Shown here: positions 1 through 7,591 of the stretch, piece after piece
How positions within the stretch are numbered: position 1 is the stretch's first letter
Layout of the letters: every line of letters starts with the position of its first letter
Translations under genes and position numbers: made by a program
Source of the DNA: JAGPDB01 sp046331265
Lineage (GTDB): Bacteria > Actinomycetota > Acidimicrobiia > IMCC26256 > JAGPDB01
Direction of reading: 5' to 3'
Assembly: GCA_046331265.1 (NCBI GenBank)
Contig: JAXLRE010000006.1
Location: 1-64,000 of the forward strand
Length of the DNA stretch: 64,000 nucleotides
Notes under the pieces: model-generated
Database searches by the model: none
The model's input: only the letters and a program-made list of their open reading frames with translations
Told to the model about the DNA's origin: nothing

Positions 1-1
1 C

Positions 2-580
2 ATAACAGTCATCGCTATCGATGAGTTTTTTCGCATGGCAAATGAGGACAAAAAATTAGATGAGATATCTCGTGAAGAAAAATTAAGTCGGATGTCAGAA
101 CTAAATGATATTGAAGAGTGCGCTGACATTATCGCTTGTGCACAACTGCTTAGACAACAACATGGATGTACCACAGTTGGATTAATTGGTTTTTGTATAG
201 GTGGTATGTATGCATTTAAATGTGCCGGGTCAGGTGTTTTTGATTCGGTAGTTTCATGTTATGGAATGATAACAATGCCGAACGACTGGGCGCAGCAAGG
301 ACAAAAAGATGCAATAGATTATTTACAAAATGATGCTTGTTCGAAAGTTCTTGCAATTGTTGGCGGAGAGGATTTTGGATTCGCAAAAGATGACGATGTT
401 GATTTACTGCGTATAACACTGAGTAATGAGCATCATAAAAATATTGGATCAAGATTAGAAATATTTAATGAAGCGGGTCATGCTTTTATGCACGACCCAA
501 ACCGTGAAGAGTATCGAAGTGATGACGCTAAAGCGGCTTGGAAATTCGCGTTCGATTTTTTATTCGAAAATAAGGTATAA
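2..580 (+). CDS. Dienelactone hydrolase family protein (5' truncated by window edge)
   Basis: This is an alpha/beta hydrolase of the dienelactone hydrolase family, whose members cleave lactones or esters with a Cys-Asp-His triad. The nucleophile elbow reads GFCIGG (Cys nucleophile), followed by a GGED acid region and a GHAF histidine near the C-terminus. The frame is open to base 2 and the region before the first Met (base 35) still looks like coding sequence (TVIAIDEFF), so the true start lies upstream of the window. The substrate cannot be told from sequence. Its stop codon overlaps the -10 box of the carD promoter. Confidence 0.8.
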   Translation: MTVIAIDEFFRMANEDKKLDEISREEKLSRMSELNDIEECADIIACAQLLRQQHGCTTVGLIGFCIGGMYAFKCAGSGVFDSVVSCYGMITMPNDWAQQGQKDAIDYLQNDACSKVLAIVGGEDFGFAKDDDVDLLRITLSNEHHKNIGSRLEIFNEAGHAFMHDPNREEYRSDDAKAAWKFAFDFLFENKV

Positions 581-581
581 T
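576..581 (+). promoter_or_regulatory. -10 box of the carD promoter
   Basis: A perfect TATAAT lies 40 bases before the carD start and overlaps the stop codon of the upstream hydrolase gene. A Shine-Dalgarno-like AAAGGA precedes the carD ATG, so this transcript has a leader. No convincing -35 box was seen. Confidence 0.55.
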
Positions 582-621
582 ATATAGTCAATTATTCCTC
601 AAATACATCAAAAGGAACAAA

Positions 622-1350
622 ATGCCCTTCAATATTGGTGACAAAGTTGTATATCCTCATCACGGTGCAGCGACAGTAGAAAAAAGAGAAAAAAGAAAGA
701 TTGAAATCGACGGGAAATCAAAAAATGTCGAATATTTAGTTATGCGAGTCGCATACACAGATCTAGTTGTACGTGTTCCAACAGAACGTATTGAAGAAAT
801 TGGAATTCGTGACGTTATCAATACTGAAGAAGTCGAAGAAGTTTTTGCTGTGATCATGAAGACTGACGCTCGTACTCCTTCGAACTGGTCGAGAAGATTT
901 AAGAACCACATCGAAAAATTGAAGAGTGGAGATATATATCAGGTCGCAGAAGTTGTACGTAACCTATCTTCACGCGATGGCGATAAAGGATTATCTGCGG
1001 GTGAAAAAAGAATGCTCTCACAGGCCCGAAATATTTTGACATCAGAACTTAGTTACGCGCTTGATCTAGATCGTGAACAAGCTGAAGACACTTTGAATAA
1101 AGTTTTAAGAAAAGAAGATGTCTCTGACGTCATTGCATTGAAGAAGAAAAATGCACGTGCAGCTAAAAAAGCAAAAGCAGAAAAGAAGAAAGCTGCTGAA
1201 GCAAAAGCTGCCGCTAAAGCTCCTGCGAAAAAAGCTGCAACAAAAGTACCTGCAAAAACAGCAGCAAAAAAACCTGCAGCTAAAAAAGCAGCTTCTAAAA
1301 CTACTGCTACAAAAGCAACAGCTAAGAAGACAACTGCAAAAAAGAAGTAG
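622..1350 (+). CDS. carD: CarD-family RNA polymerase-binding transcription factor with a long Lys/Ala tail
   Basis: CarD binds the RNA polymerase beta subunit and stabilises open promoter complexes at housekeeping promoters. Residues 1-60 form the CarD_CdnL_TRCF Tudor-like domain (GDKVVYPHHGAATV). Residues 75-160 are the helical DNA-binding domain, with the conserved NWSRR tryptophan that wedges into the promoter bubble and the GLSAGEKRML signature. The mycobacterial protein is about 160 residues. This one has 242 because residues from about 172 onward are almost only Lys, Ala, Thr and Pro, like a histone H1 tail. An AAAGGA ribosome site precedes the ATG. ispDF follows 3 bases after the stop, so the two are probably cotranscribed, the same neighbourhood as in mycobacteria. 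Confidence 0.93.
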   Translation: MPFNIGDKVVYPHHGAATVEKREKRKIEIDGKSKNVEYLVMRVAYTDLVVRVPTERIEEIGIRDVINTEEVEEVFAVIMKTDARTPSNWSRRFKNHIEKLKSGDIYQVAEVVRNLSSRDGDKGLSAGEKRMLSQARNILTSELSYALDLDREQAEDTLNKVLRKEDVSDVIALKKKNARAAKKAKAEKKKAAEAKAAAKAPAKKAATKVPAKTAAKKPAAKKAASKTTATKATAKKTTAKKK

Positions 1351-1353
1351 TAC

Positions 1354-2469
1354 ATGTCTTCTCGCATGTTCACAATTGTTGTTGCAGCGGGTAATTCAAC
1401 AAGATTTGGTTCAAATAAATTATTAGAAAAAATTGGTGACGAATCTGTCTTAGATAGAAGTGTTCGAATAGCTTTAGAAAATTCTGATGGGGTTGTTGTT
1501 GTAACTGACCCTAATTCATACGCAAATTCAAATGTTCATGCAATTGTTTCGGGTGGACAAACTCGTTCTGAGTCAGTAAAGAACGGCCTAAAACAAGTAC
1601 CACACGACGTTGAAATAATTGCAGTTCATGATGCTGCAAGACCGTTTGCTTCATCTGAAATTTATCAAAGAGGCAAAGGACTAATTGAACAAGGTAACAA
1701 AGCTGTAATTCCCGCAGTAAATGTCATAGATACAATTAAACAAGTTAACGAAAACAGTTATGTATCTGAAACTATTCCCCGAGATGAACTAAGAGCAATA
1801 CAAACCCCGCAAATATTTAATGCAGAAGTATTAAGAGAGGCTCATCAAAAATTTGAATCGGATACAGATGATGCTGCTCTTGTCGAAAAGTTAGATATAA
1901 AAGTAATTGTATATGAAGGCGCGCAAGAAAATATCAAAATTACTACCAGGCAAGACCTTGATCGAATAAAAAGTAAAACATCTATTCAAAGAATTGGCTC
2001 TGGATACGATATCCATCCTTTTACTAATGATGATCAGAAAAAGTTGATATTAGGTGGTGTCGAATTTAGCTATCGTGCTCTAGAAGGCCACAGCGATTCT
2101 GATGCAGTTTTCCATGCGCTAACAGATGCGCTGTTAAGTGCAATAGGAGCTCAAGATTTGGGATCAATGTTTCCTGCGTCAATAGACGAAAATAAGAATC
2201 GCAACTCAGGAGAGTTCTTAGTTGAAGCTACAAAGCTTATTGCAAAAGAAAATCTATTTGTAAATAACATTTCGATAATAATTAATGCTGAACAACCTAA
2301 GCTGCGAGATACTCTAGATTCGATGAAAAAAAATATTGAATCAATACTGGCTCCTATATATACACAAAATTCAATTATTTCAATAACGCCAAAGCATGGT
2401 GAAGGTGTAGGAGAAATTGGTGAGGGCAAAGCCATCGCTGTATACGCCACCGTCCTATTATCAAACTAG
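1354..2469 (+). CDS. ispDF: Bifunctional IspD-IspF enzyme of the MEP isoprenoid pathway
   Basis: One polypeptide carries two non-consecutive enzymes of the methylerythritol phosphate pathway. Residues 1-205 are 2-C-methyl-D-erythritol 4-phosphate cytidylyltransferase (VVAAGNSTRFGSNK nucleotide loop, VHDAARPF, Thr-rich TPQIF). Residues 212-371 are 2-C-methyl-D-erythritol 2,4-cyclodiphosphate synthase (GSGYDIHPF metal ligands, GHSDSDAVFHALTDALL, TPKHGEGVGEIGEG). Fused IspDF is known mainly from alpha- and epsilonproteobacteria, while most actinobacteria keep separate adjacent genes. The ATG at 1366 (Met5) is an alternative start. IspE of the same pathway is encoded at 47177. The gene sits between carD and cysS in one apparent operon. 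Confidence 0.93.
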   Translation: MSSRMFTIVVAAGNSTRFGSNKLLEKIGDESVLDRSVRIALENSDGVVVVTDPNSYANSNVHAIVSGGQTRSESVKNGLKQVPHDVEIIAVHDAARPFASSEIYQRGKGLIEQGNKAVIPAVNVIDTIKQVNENSYVSETIPRDELRAIQTPQIFNAEVLREAHQKFESDTDDAALVEKLDIKVIVYEGAQENIKITTRQDLDRIKSKTSIQRIGSGYDIHPFTNDDQKKLILGGVEFSYRALEGHSDSDAVFHALTDALLSAIGAQDLGSMFPASIDENKNRNSGEFLVEATKLIAKENLFVNNISIIINAEQPKLRDTLDSMKKNIESILAPIYTQNSIISITPKHGEGVGEIGEGKAIAVYATVLLSN

Positions 2470-2478
2470 AATCCTTCT

Positions 2479-3888
2479 ATGGCAACGCCGACATATAACG
2501 ATATAGACATTGAATTCTTTGATACAAAGCAAAGAAAGATGGTCACGCTCGAAACTAGAGATGAAAATAAAGTTTCAATTTACGCTTGTGGTCCTACAGT
2601 ATATGACCACCCTCATTTAGGTCACGGTCGCACAGCTTTTACCTATGACATGATTAGAAGATTTCTAAAATATGTTGGATATGAAGTAACTCTTGTGAGC
2701 AATATAACTGACATTGAAGACAAAATTATTAATCGCGCAAAAGAAGAAGGCGTTGAAGAAAAAGTTATAACAGATCGATATGAAAAGAGTTATCGTGACC
2801 AACTCGACTCATTAGGTATTGAGCGACCTGATCATGTACCTCACGCTACAGAATATGTCGATGAAATGATTGAACTTATTTCTCGATTATTAGAAAAAGG
2901 CGTTGCTTATCAAACATCAACTGGAGTATATTTTTCTGTTCCTGATTTTAAAGACTACGGTCATTTAAGCGGTAGGAACATTGAAGATCTTTTAGATTCT
3001 GCCGGTGCACGCGTTGATGTTGATGATGAAAAACAAAGTCCACTTGATTTTGCACTCTGGAAATACGCAAAAGAAGGCGAACCAACTTGGGATTCACCCT
3101 GGGGTCAAGGTAGACCAGGATGGCATATTGAATGTTCAGCTATGAGCGTAGGCTTACTAAACGAAAATTTTGATATTCATGGGGGAGGAAGCGATCTTGT
3201 TTTCCCTCACCATGAAAATGAAATTGCACAAAGCGAAGGGGCAGGAGACAAGTTTGCCAAGTACTGGATTCATAGTGCAATGTTAAATATTTCTGGCGAG
3301 AAGATGAGCAAGTCCTTAGGTAATTTCATTACATTATCTGATGCCATTTCTGCGCACGGCCCCAGAGCTTTAAGACTTTTCATGATTCAAACGCATTACC
3401 GAACACAAATGGAAATAAGCGACGAATCTCTCAGCGCAGCTAAATCAGCATTAGATCGATTTGATGTGTTTATTCGTAGATGTAACAACTTAGAAGTTCA
3501 ACAAGACTCACAAATTGATGAAGGAACACAAAAAAAATTCGTTGGAATAATGGCTAATGATTTTTCAACTCCTCAAGCTTTAGCTTTAGTTTTTGAAATT
3601 ATTCGAGAGACCAATATTCTTCTTGATAAAAATGAAATAGAAAAAGTTGGGACTTTATATCGCACTGTTGTAGAACTTATGAATGTGCTTGGTATAAATG
3701 TTGAAATAATTTCAACAGAAATTGATGAAGGTTGGATAAAAGAAAAAATTCAAGAAAGAAATAATGCAAGAGATCAGAAAGATTTTACGACTTCAGATGC
3801 CATTCGTGATGAACTAGCACAACATGGAGTTATTTTAGAAGATACTAAGGAAGGTACGACATGGCACGTCGAAACGAAGATAAAGTAA
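2479..3888 (+). CDS. cysS: Cysteinyl-tRNA synthetase
   Basis: This class I aminoacyl-tRNA synthetase charges tRNA-Cys in the cytoplasm. It has the zinc-site cysteine in CGPTVYD, the HIGH-like motif as HLGHGRT, the second zinc cluster WHIECSAMS and HHENEIAQSEG, and the KMSKS loop EKMSKSLGNF. At 469 residues it has the usual length. It could be confused with the mycothiol ligase MshC, but MshC is shorter and this protein keeps the C-terminal DALR and anticodon-binding region. The last 28 bases overlap the next gene, which implies translational coupling. Confidence 0.95.
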   Translation: MATPTYNDIDIEFFDTKQRKMVTLETRDENKVSIYACGPTVYDHPHLGHGRTAFTYDMIRRFLKYVGYEVTLVSNITDIEDKIINRAKEEGVEEKVITDRYEKSYRDQLDSLGIERPDHVPHATEYVDEMIELISRLLEKGVAYQTSTGVYFSVPDFKDYGHLSGRNIEDLLDSAGARVDVDDEKQSPLDFALWKYAKEGEPTWDSPWGQGRPGWHIECSAMSVGLLNENFDIHGGGSDLVFPHHENEIAQSEGAGDKFAKYWIHSAMLNISGEKMSKSLGNFITLSDAISAHGPRALRLFMIQTHYRTQMEISDESLSAAKSALDRFDVFIRRCNNLEVQQDSQIDEGTQKKFVGIMANDFSTPQALALVFEIIRETNILLDKNEIEKVGTLYRTVVELMNVLGINVEIISTEIDEGWIKEKIQERNNARDQKDFTTSDAIRDELAQHGVILEDTKEGTTWHVETKIK

Positions 3889-4745
3889 TTCGAAACAATA
3901 ATAAAAAAGCACACCAAAAAATTAAGGCTCAGAATAAAAAAGAGACCGGAAAACCTCGTGTAAGTACTTCTTTAAGAAGAACTACAAATATAAAACTTGC
4001 ACACGGTTTGGGTGGAGAACATGTTGAAGGTTTTCACGCTGTCGAAACATTGATAAACAATTCAAAAAGAAGAGTTACTCATTTATTCGTAAATAAAGAA
4101 CAAGTAGATTCACCTGAAATTACAAAACTTTTATATGATGCTGAACGTAAACATATTCGTGTAACAAAACTTTCTAGGGAACAATTTTTAGGAAGAACAA
4201 AAACAGAATCTCCGCAAGGCGTTATCGCATACTGTTCAGAAAAAAAACCACGTGATATTGACGACTTATTGATGAATCCGAAAGCATTCTTAATTGCACT
4301 CGATTCTGTAACAGACCCAAATAATATTGGGGCAATAGTTCGTAGTGCTGAAGTTGCTGGAGCGACAGGTGTGATACTGCCAAAACATAGAAGTGGGCAT
4401 TTGACTCCATCAGCAGTTAAGGCAGCAGCAGGGGCTGTGGAATTCATGGAATTTGGTCTTGTCCCAGGCATTCCAGCATTTTTACAGCGGGCAAATAAAG
4501 CTGGAGTAACTATTTTCGGAATGGCTGGAGAAGCGAAAAAAACTATATATGATCTGGACAAAAGACAAATTTCTGATCGTCCAGTGGTCATAGTTATGGG
4601 TTCTGAAGGTAAAGGATTGAGCCAGCTAGTACGCAAACGCTGTGATGAATTAATTCGAATTCCACAAGTAGGAAAGGTCGAATCTTTAAATGTTTCTGCC
4701 GCAGCAGCCGTCGCGTTGATTCATATGAGTCATTTGCGATTATAA
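3861..4745 (+). CDS. rlmB: TrmH/SpoU-family 23S rRNA 2'-O-ribose methyltransferase (RlmB type)
   Basis: This SAM-dependent SPOUT (trefoil-knot) methyltransferase probably modifies 23S rRNA. A basic, poorly conserved N-terminal stretch of about 45 residues precedes the substrate-binding domain (EGFHAVETLI...). The SpoU catalytic domain follows, with motif 1 at DPNNIGAIVRSAEVAGATG, motif 2 at VIVMGSEGKGLS and motif 3 at RIPQVGKVESLNVSAAAAV, which forms the knot. Coupling to cysS matches other actinobacteria. The exact target nucleotide is inferred from the family, so a tRNA target cannot be excluded. Confidence 0.87.
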   Translation: MARRNEDKVIRNNNKKAHQKIKAQNKKETGKPRVSTSLRRTTNIKLAHGLGGEHVEGFHAVETLINNSKRRVTHLFVNKEQVDSPEITKLLYDAERKHIRVTKLSREQFLGRTKTESPQGVIAYCSEKKPRDIDDLLMNPKAFLIALDSVTDPNNIGAIVRSAEVAGATGVILPKHRSGHLTPSAVKAAAGAVEFMEFGLVPGIPAFLQRANKAGVTIFGMAGEAKKTIYDLDKRQISDRPVVIVMGSEGKGLSQLVRKRCDELIRIPQVGKVESLNVSAAAAVALIHMSHLRL

Positions 4746-4756
4746 TAAACCGCTAC

Positions 4757-4832
4757 GCCGGATTAGCTCAGTCGGTAGAGCAACTGATTTGTAATCAGTA
4801 GGTCGTCGGTTCGATTCCGACATCCGGCTCCA
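4757..4832 (+). tRNA. tRNA-Thr (anticodon TGT)
   Basis: A complete cloverleaf can be drawn. The 7-bp acceptor stem GCCGGAT pairs with ATCCGGC, the D arm contains AGCTCAGTCGGTAGAGC, the anticodon stem CTGAT/ATCAG holds loop TTTGTAA with anticodon TGT, and the T arm is GTCGG/CCGAC around TTCGATT. The discriminator T is followed by an encoded CCA (4830-4832). It reads ACA and related threonine codons. It lies between rlmB and a LytR_C gene. Confidence 0.95.
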
Positions 4833-4865
4833 TTCTCTGAGAGGATGGACAATAAGGGGGACGCT

Positions 4866-5432
4866 ATGGCTAAAGGTGATCAAAACTCTCAATCCTCATT
4901 TTCAAGTCCGACTTCGACACGAGCATTAGGACTAGTTGCAGTTGCTGTTTTGATTGGACTATTGCTTGTAGTTATTATTGATTCAGATAACAGTTCGAAA
5001 AAATCATCTAAAGCGCAATCGAGTCAATCAACATCTACGACTACAACCAGTAAATCAACAAGTACATCTACTACTACAACTACTTTGGTTACAGGAGCAA
5101 AGAAACCTGCTGAAGTCTCTGTATTAGTACTTAATGGCAGCAATATTGCAGGTGTGGCTTCAACTATTTCTCAAGGCATTTCAAAACTTGGATATAAAAC
5201 ATTGACGGCTGGAAACGATACATCTAAAGATGCCGGAACGATTGTCTACTACAAAGCAGGTTTTGAAAAAGATGCAAAACAACTTGCTACAAATGTTGTA
5301 CCTGGTCTATTGAAAAATATAAAGATGACACAGACCGTTACTTCGAAACAATTTCCTGCAAGCGCACCTGTAGCTTGGGACCAAGATAATTTGATTAGTG
5401 CAAATTTAGTTGTAGTCGTCGGTAACGCTTAA
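4866..5432 (+). CDS. LytR C-terminal domain (LytR_C) membrane-anchored protein
   Basis: The N-terminus is short and cytoplasmic, with one membrane helix (ALGLVAVAVLIGLLLVVII). A Ser/Thr-rich extracytoplasmic linker of about 40 residues leads to a LytR_C domain (SVLVLNGSNIAGVASTISQGISKLGYKT...). LytR_C domains are found on or beside LytR-CpsA-Psr glycopolymer transferases, but no catalytic LCP domain is present here, so the molecular role is unknown. I place the start at the ATG at 4866 because AAGGGGG lies 6-7 bases upstream. The ATG at 4845 in the same frame lacks such a site. The gene ends 4 bases inside the convergent HAD gene. Confidence 0.75.
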   Translation: MAKGDQNSQSSFSSPTSTRALGLVAVAVLIGLLLVVIIDSDNSSKKSSKAQSSQSTSTTTTSKSTSTSTTTTTLVTGAKKPAEVSVLVLNGSNIAGVASTISQGISKLGYKTLTAGNDTSKDAGTIVYYKAGFEKDAKQLATNVVPGLLKNIKMTQTVTSKQFPASAPVAWDQDNLISANLVVVVGNA

Positions 5433-6244
5433 ACGATTAAATCTACAGCTTGTGCAAAACCTTCATTGTGTGACTTATCTAGAAGAATAATGTTCTCATG
5501 AGCCCGTGCATAAGTTTCAACATCTGGATCAGTTAAAGGGCCGTTACTCGGAACAAAAACTTTGTTCACATATTCATAACATTGAAGATCAGCTAAACCG
5601 TCGCCAACCATAAAACAGTTTTCTTTTTTAAGCCTACGAATTTCTTGATCTCGCTTTATACCTGTAGCTTTAGTTGTTCCTTTTGGTGCGAGATGATAAA
5701 CAATCACATTTTCTACATTCGGCATTGAAACCCTAAAACGACCATGACCATTAGCTATTAGTTCATAGATTTCGAAGTTATTTTCTACGAGAATATGATT
5801 AGCTTTTTCTAGGTCAACATTGCCTCTCAATAAAAAAGTTGCGAATCTATTTCTATTGTGTGGATCATGTGATTCTAAATTCCCAGAAAAATTTTCAATT
5901 AAAAGTCGTGCTGCTTTTTCCGTATGTTGAAACAAGCCTTGTGGGTCAAGTGAATTAGTTTCCATATATCTTGTAGCTTCATCACCAAAGTTGTAATGAT
6001 CACTATCGTCTGTATGGATTATGCTTCCGAGTTCGCCAATATATTTTGTTAAACCAATCGATCTGCAAAATTCAAAAGTAACTTCTTTTGTGCGACCTGT
6101 TGCAACTACAACTTCGTTTCCTGTTTCTTCTATTTTGCGTAAAGTGTCGACTGCAATATTGGTTCGATCTCCAGCTCCGGTATGGAGAAGAGAAGAATTC
6201 TTACCTAACAGTGTTCCGTCTAAATCTAAATAAATTGTTTTCAT
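5429..6244 (-). CDS. HAD-superfamily (IIB/Cof-like) phosphatase
   Basis: This is a cytoplasmic phosphohydrolase with the HAD motifs. Motif I is YLDLDGTLLG (nucleophile and acid Asp), motif II is VVVATGRTKE, a conserved Lys precedes GIKRDQEI, and motif IV is FMVGDGLADLQC. A type IIB cap sits between motifs II and III. The layout resembles mannosyl-3-phosphoglycerate phosphatase and sucrose-phosphatase relatives, so a phosphorylated osmolyte or sugar is a plausible substrate, but this is inference. It is a single gene, convergent with the LytR_C gene (4-base overlap). Confidence 0.75.
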   Translation of the reverse strand: MKTIYLDLDGTLLGKNSSLLHTGAGDRTNIAVDTLRKIEETGNEVVVATGRTKEVTFEFCRSIGLTKYIGELGSIIHTDDSDHYNFGDEATRYMETNSLDPQGLFQHTEKAARLLIENFSGNLESHDPHNRNRFATFLLRGNVDLEKANHILVENNFEIYELIANGHGRFRVSMPNVENVIVYHLAPKGTTKATGIKRDQEIRRLKKENCFMVGDGLADLQCYEYVNKVFVPSNGPLTDPDVETYARAHENIILLDKSHNEGFAQAVDLIV

Positions 6245-6430
6245 ATCGTTTTATTAGCTTGTAAGTCTAACAACATATACTTTTGATTATTGCGCCTTAT
6301 TCGCAATATTCGTTAAATGCGTTTTAATAATCTTTTTTATAACGTCTTATTAAAATTTATAGCCAAAATAAAGGACTTTTTAAATTTTTAAGGCTTCTCA
6401 ATATATCTTGTTCATGTTTTAATATTTATA

Positions 6431-6473
6431 TACGTATCTATCTCGCATTAATTTCCGCGAGAGATGATACGTA
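6431..6473 (+). other. Imperfect hairpin in the leader of the secreted-protein gene
   Basis: The segment starts TACGTATC and ends GATACGTA, with inner arms ATCTCGC and GCGAGAGAT closing a loop of about ten bases. The arms pair with one or two bulges. It lies 26 bases before the ATG at 6500, so it could be part of the 5' UTR or a protein-binding palindrome. The rest of 6245-6430 is very AT-rich and I see no gene in it. Confidence 0.4.
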
Positions 6474-6499
6474 CAGGTCGATTACCCCGAGGAAATAAT

Positions 6500-7546
6500 A
6501 TGAAGTTGAAGTCATATAAAGTGCTACTAATTGTTGTAGTCGCTCTATGCCTTCCTTTAACATTTTCAACAAATGCATTTGCAAGTGGTGGTCAATGTAG
6601 TGGTGATGGCTGTAGCGGATTCAATGTCGGTGGTTATGGTAATCAAGTGACTAATGGTTCAGGTACTGGAAGTTTTGCTGGCTATTCTCAAGTCCGCTTT
6701 GATGCGTACCGACCAGTGCCAGGCTTAACTGAATGTACTCCATCGAATACTGATAGAGCATTGTATGACAATATTGGTGTTCCTGCGAACTACAGCGGCG
6801 TGTCATATTTACACCGTCATGTTGCATTACTTAGAAGTGATATAAATGTTGCAACTAACGGTGTTGAAGATGCCAAATATTACAACACAGGTCTGAAGTT
6901 TAATTTGGAGACCGGTGCTACAGCTCCGACGACAAACCTCACACAAACACCGACACACTCAAACCCTTGGATAGGACCAAATTGGTTGGGAAGTTTACGT
7001 TGCTTACCTCTTAACGGTGGGCAAGATGTTGATGATCAACTTAAATTAATTAAGCCAGATCTACAAGTTAACGGCCGTCAGAGTACACAAGTCCAACCAT
7101 CACGTGTTGTTTTACGAGCTAAAAAATCGACAATAGATTTAACTTTACAAACAGCTGCTGACGCTAGCCCCGGTATAGACATCGCATTCGACTTCTCTGG
7201 AATTACTGCCATTGGAACTGATGAAAATAAAATCAATAAGTGGAAATCTGAGCATCCTCCAGGGGAAGAACCGCCATTGTTCTACGGTTGGTTCATCGCC
7301 ACGGATCCAAAATCTCCATTTACTATTAAAACTACAGGTGTTACATATAACGAAAACGGAACGACGACATTTCCCATTAAATACAAGAAAAAAGGGAACT
7401 ATGGATTGTTCATTTTGGCGTCATACCAAGGCAAAATCGTGATTAACGGGACAAGTGTTGCTCTAGATTCAACAGCAGTTTCTTCTGCTTCAAATCCTGT
7501 TTTCTTTAAAGTTGTTTCAGTTAAATCTGCAAGTAGAAAAAGTTAG
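6500..7546 (+). CDS. Secreted protein of unknown function
   Basis: A clear Sec signal peptide starts the protein (MKLKSYKVLLIVVVALCLPLTFSTNAFAS, cleavage after AFA), so I use the ATG at 6500, preceded by AGGAAA, rather than the ATG at 6464. The mature part of about 320 residues is Gly/Asn/Thr-rich at first (CSGDGCSGFNVGGYGNQ) and beta-rich later, with four cysteines that could form disulfides. I recognise no family. The FTR1 iron-permease gene starts 45 bases downstream but has its own iron-box promoter, so a shared iron role is only a possibility. Confidence 0.6.
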   Translation: MKLKSYKVLLIVVVALCLPLTFSTNAFASGGQCSGDGCSGFNVGGYGNQVTNGSGTGSFAGYSQVRFDAYRPVPGLTECTPSNTDRALYDNIGVPANYSGVSYLHRHVALLRSDINVATNGVEDAKYYNTGLKFNLETGATAPTTNLTQTPTHSNPWIGPNWLGSLRCLPLNGGQDVDDQLKLIKPDLQVNGRQSTQVQPSRVVLRAKKSTIDLTLQTAADASPGIDIAFDFSGITAIGTDENKINKWKSEHPPGEEPPLFYGWFIATDPKSPFTIKTTGVTYNENGTTTFPIKYKKKGNYGLFILASYQGKIVINGTSVALDSTAVSSASNPVFFKVVSVKSASRKS

Positions 7547-7567
7547 CTCTACAGCTTGATCCTTTAG

Positions 7568-7586
7568 TTCGCTTAGGCTAACCTAA
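7568..7586 (+). promoter_or_regulatory. IdeR/DtxR iron box overlapping a leaderless -10 (TAACCT)
   Basis: The 19 bases match the IdeR/DtxR consensus TTAGGTTAGGCTAACCTAA at 17 positions, with an intact right half (TTAGGCTAACCTAA). Within it, TAACCT (7579-7584) fits the actinobacterial -10 form TANNNT and lies 7 bases before the ATG of the permease, with no ribosome site. Iron-loaded IdeR bound here would cover the -10, so the permease should be repressed when iron is replete. The likely regulator is encoded at 8783-9466. Confidence 0.82.
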
Positions 7587-7591
7587 GTTAA

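Noticed and set aside
1053..1373. Long antisense open frame opposite the carD tail
   Set aside because: It is the mirror of the Lys/Ala codon repeats (Phe/Ala-rich translation) and has no ribosome site or promoter.
2479..3888. cysS as mshC (mycothiol ligase)
   Set aside because: The full-length C-terminal tRNA-binding part is present and the gene lies between ispDF and rlmB, the usual cysS position.
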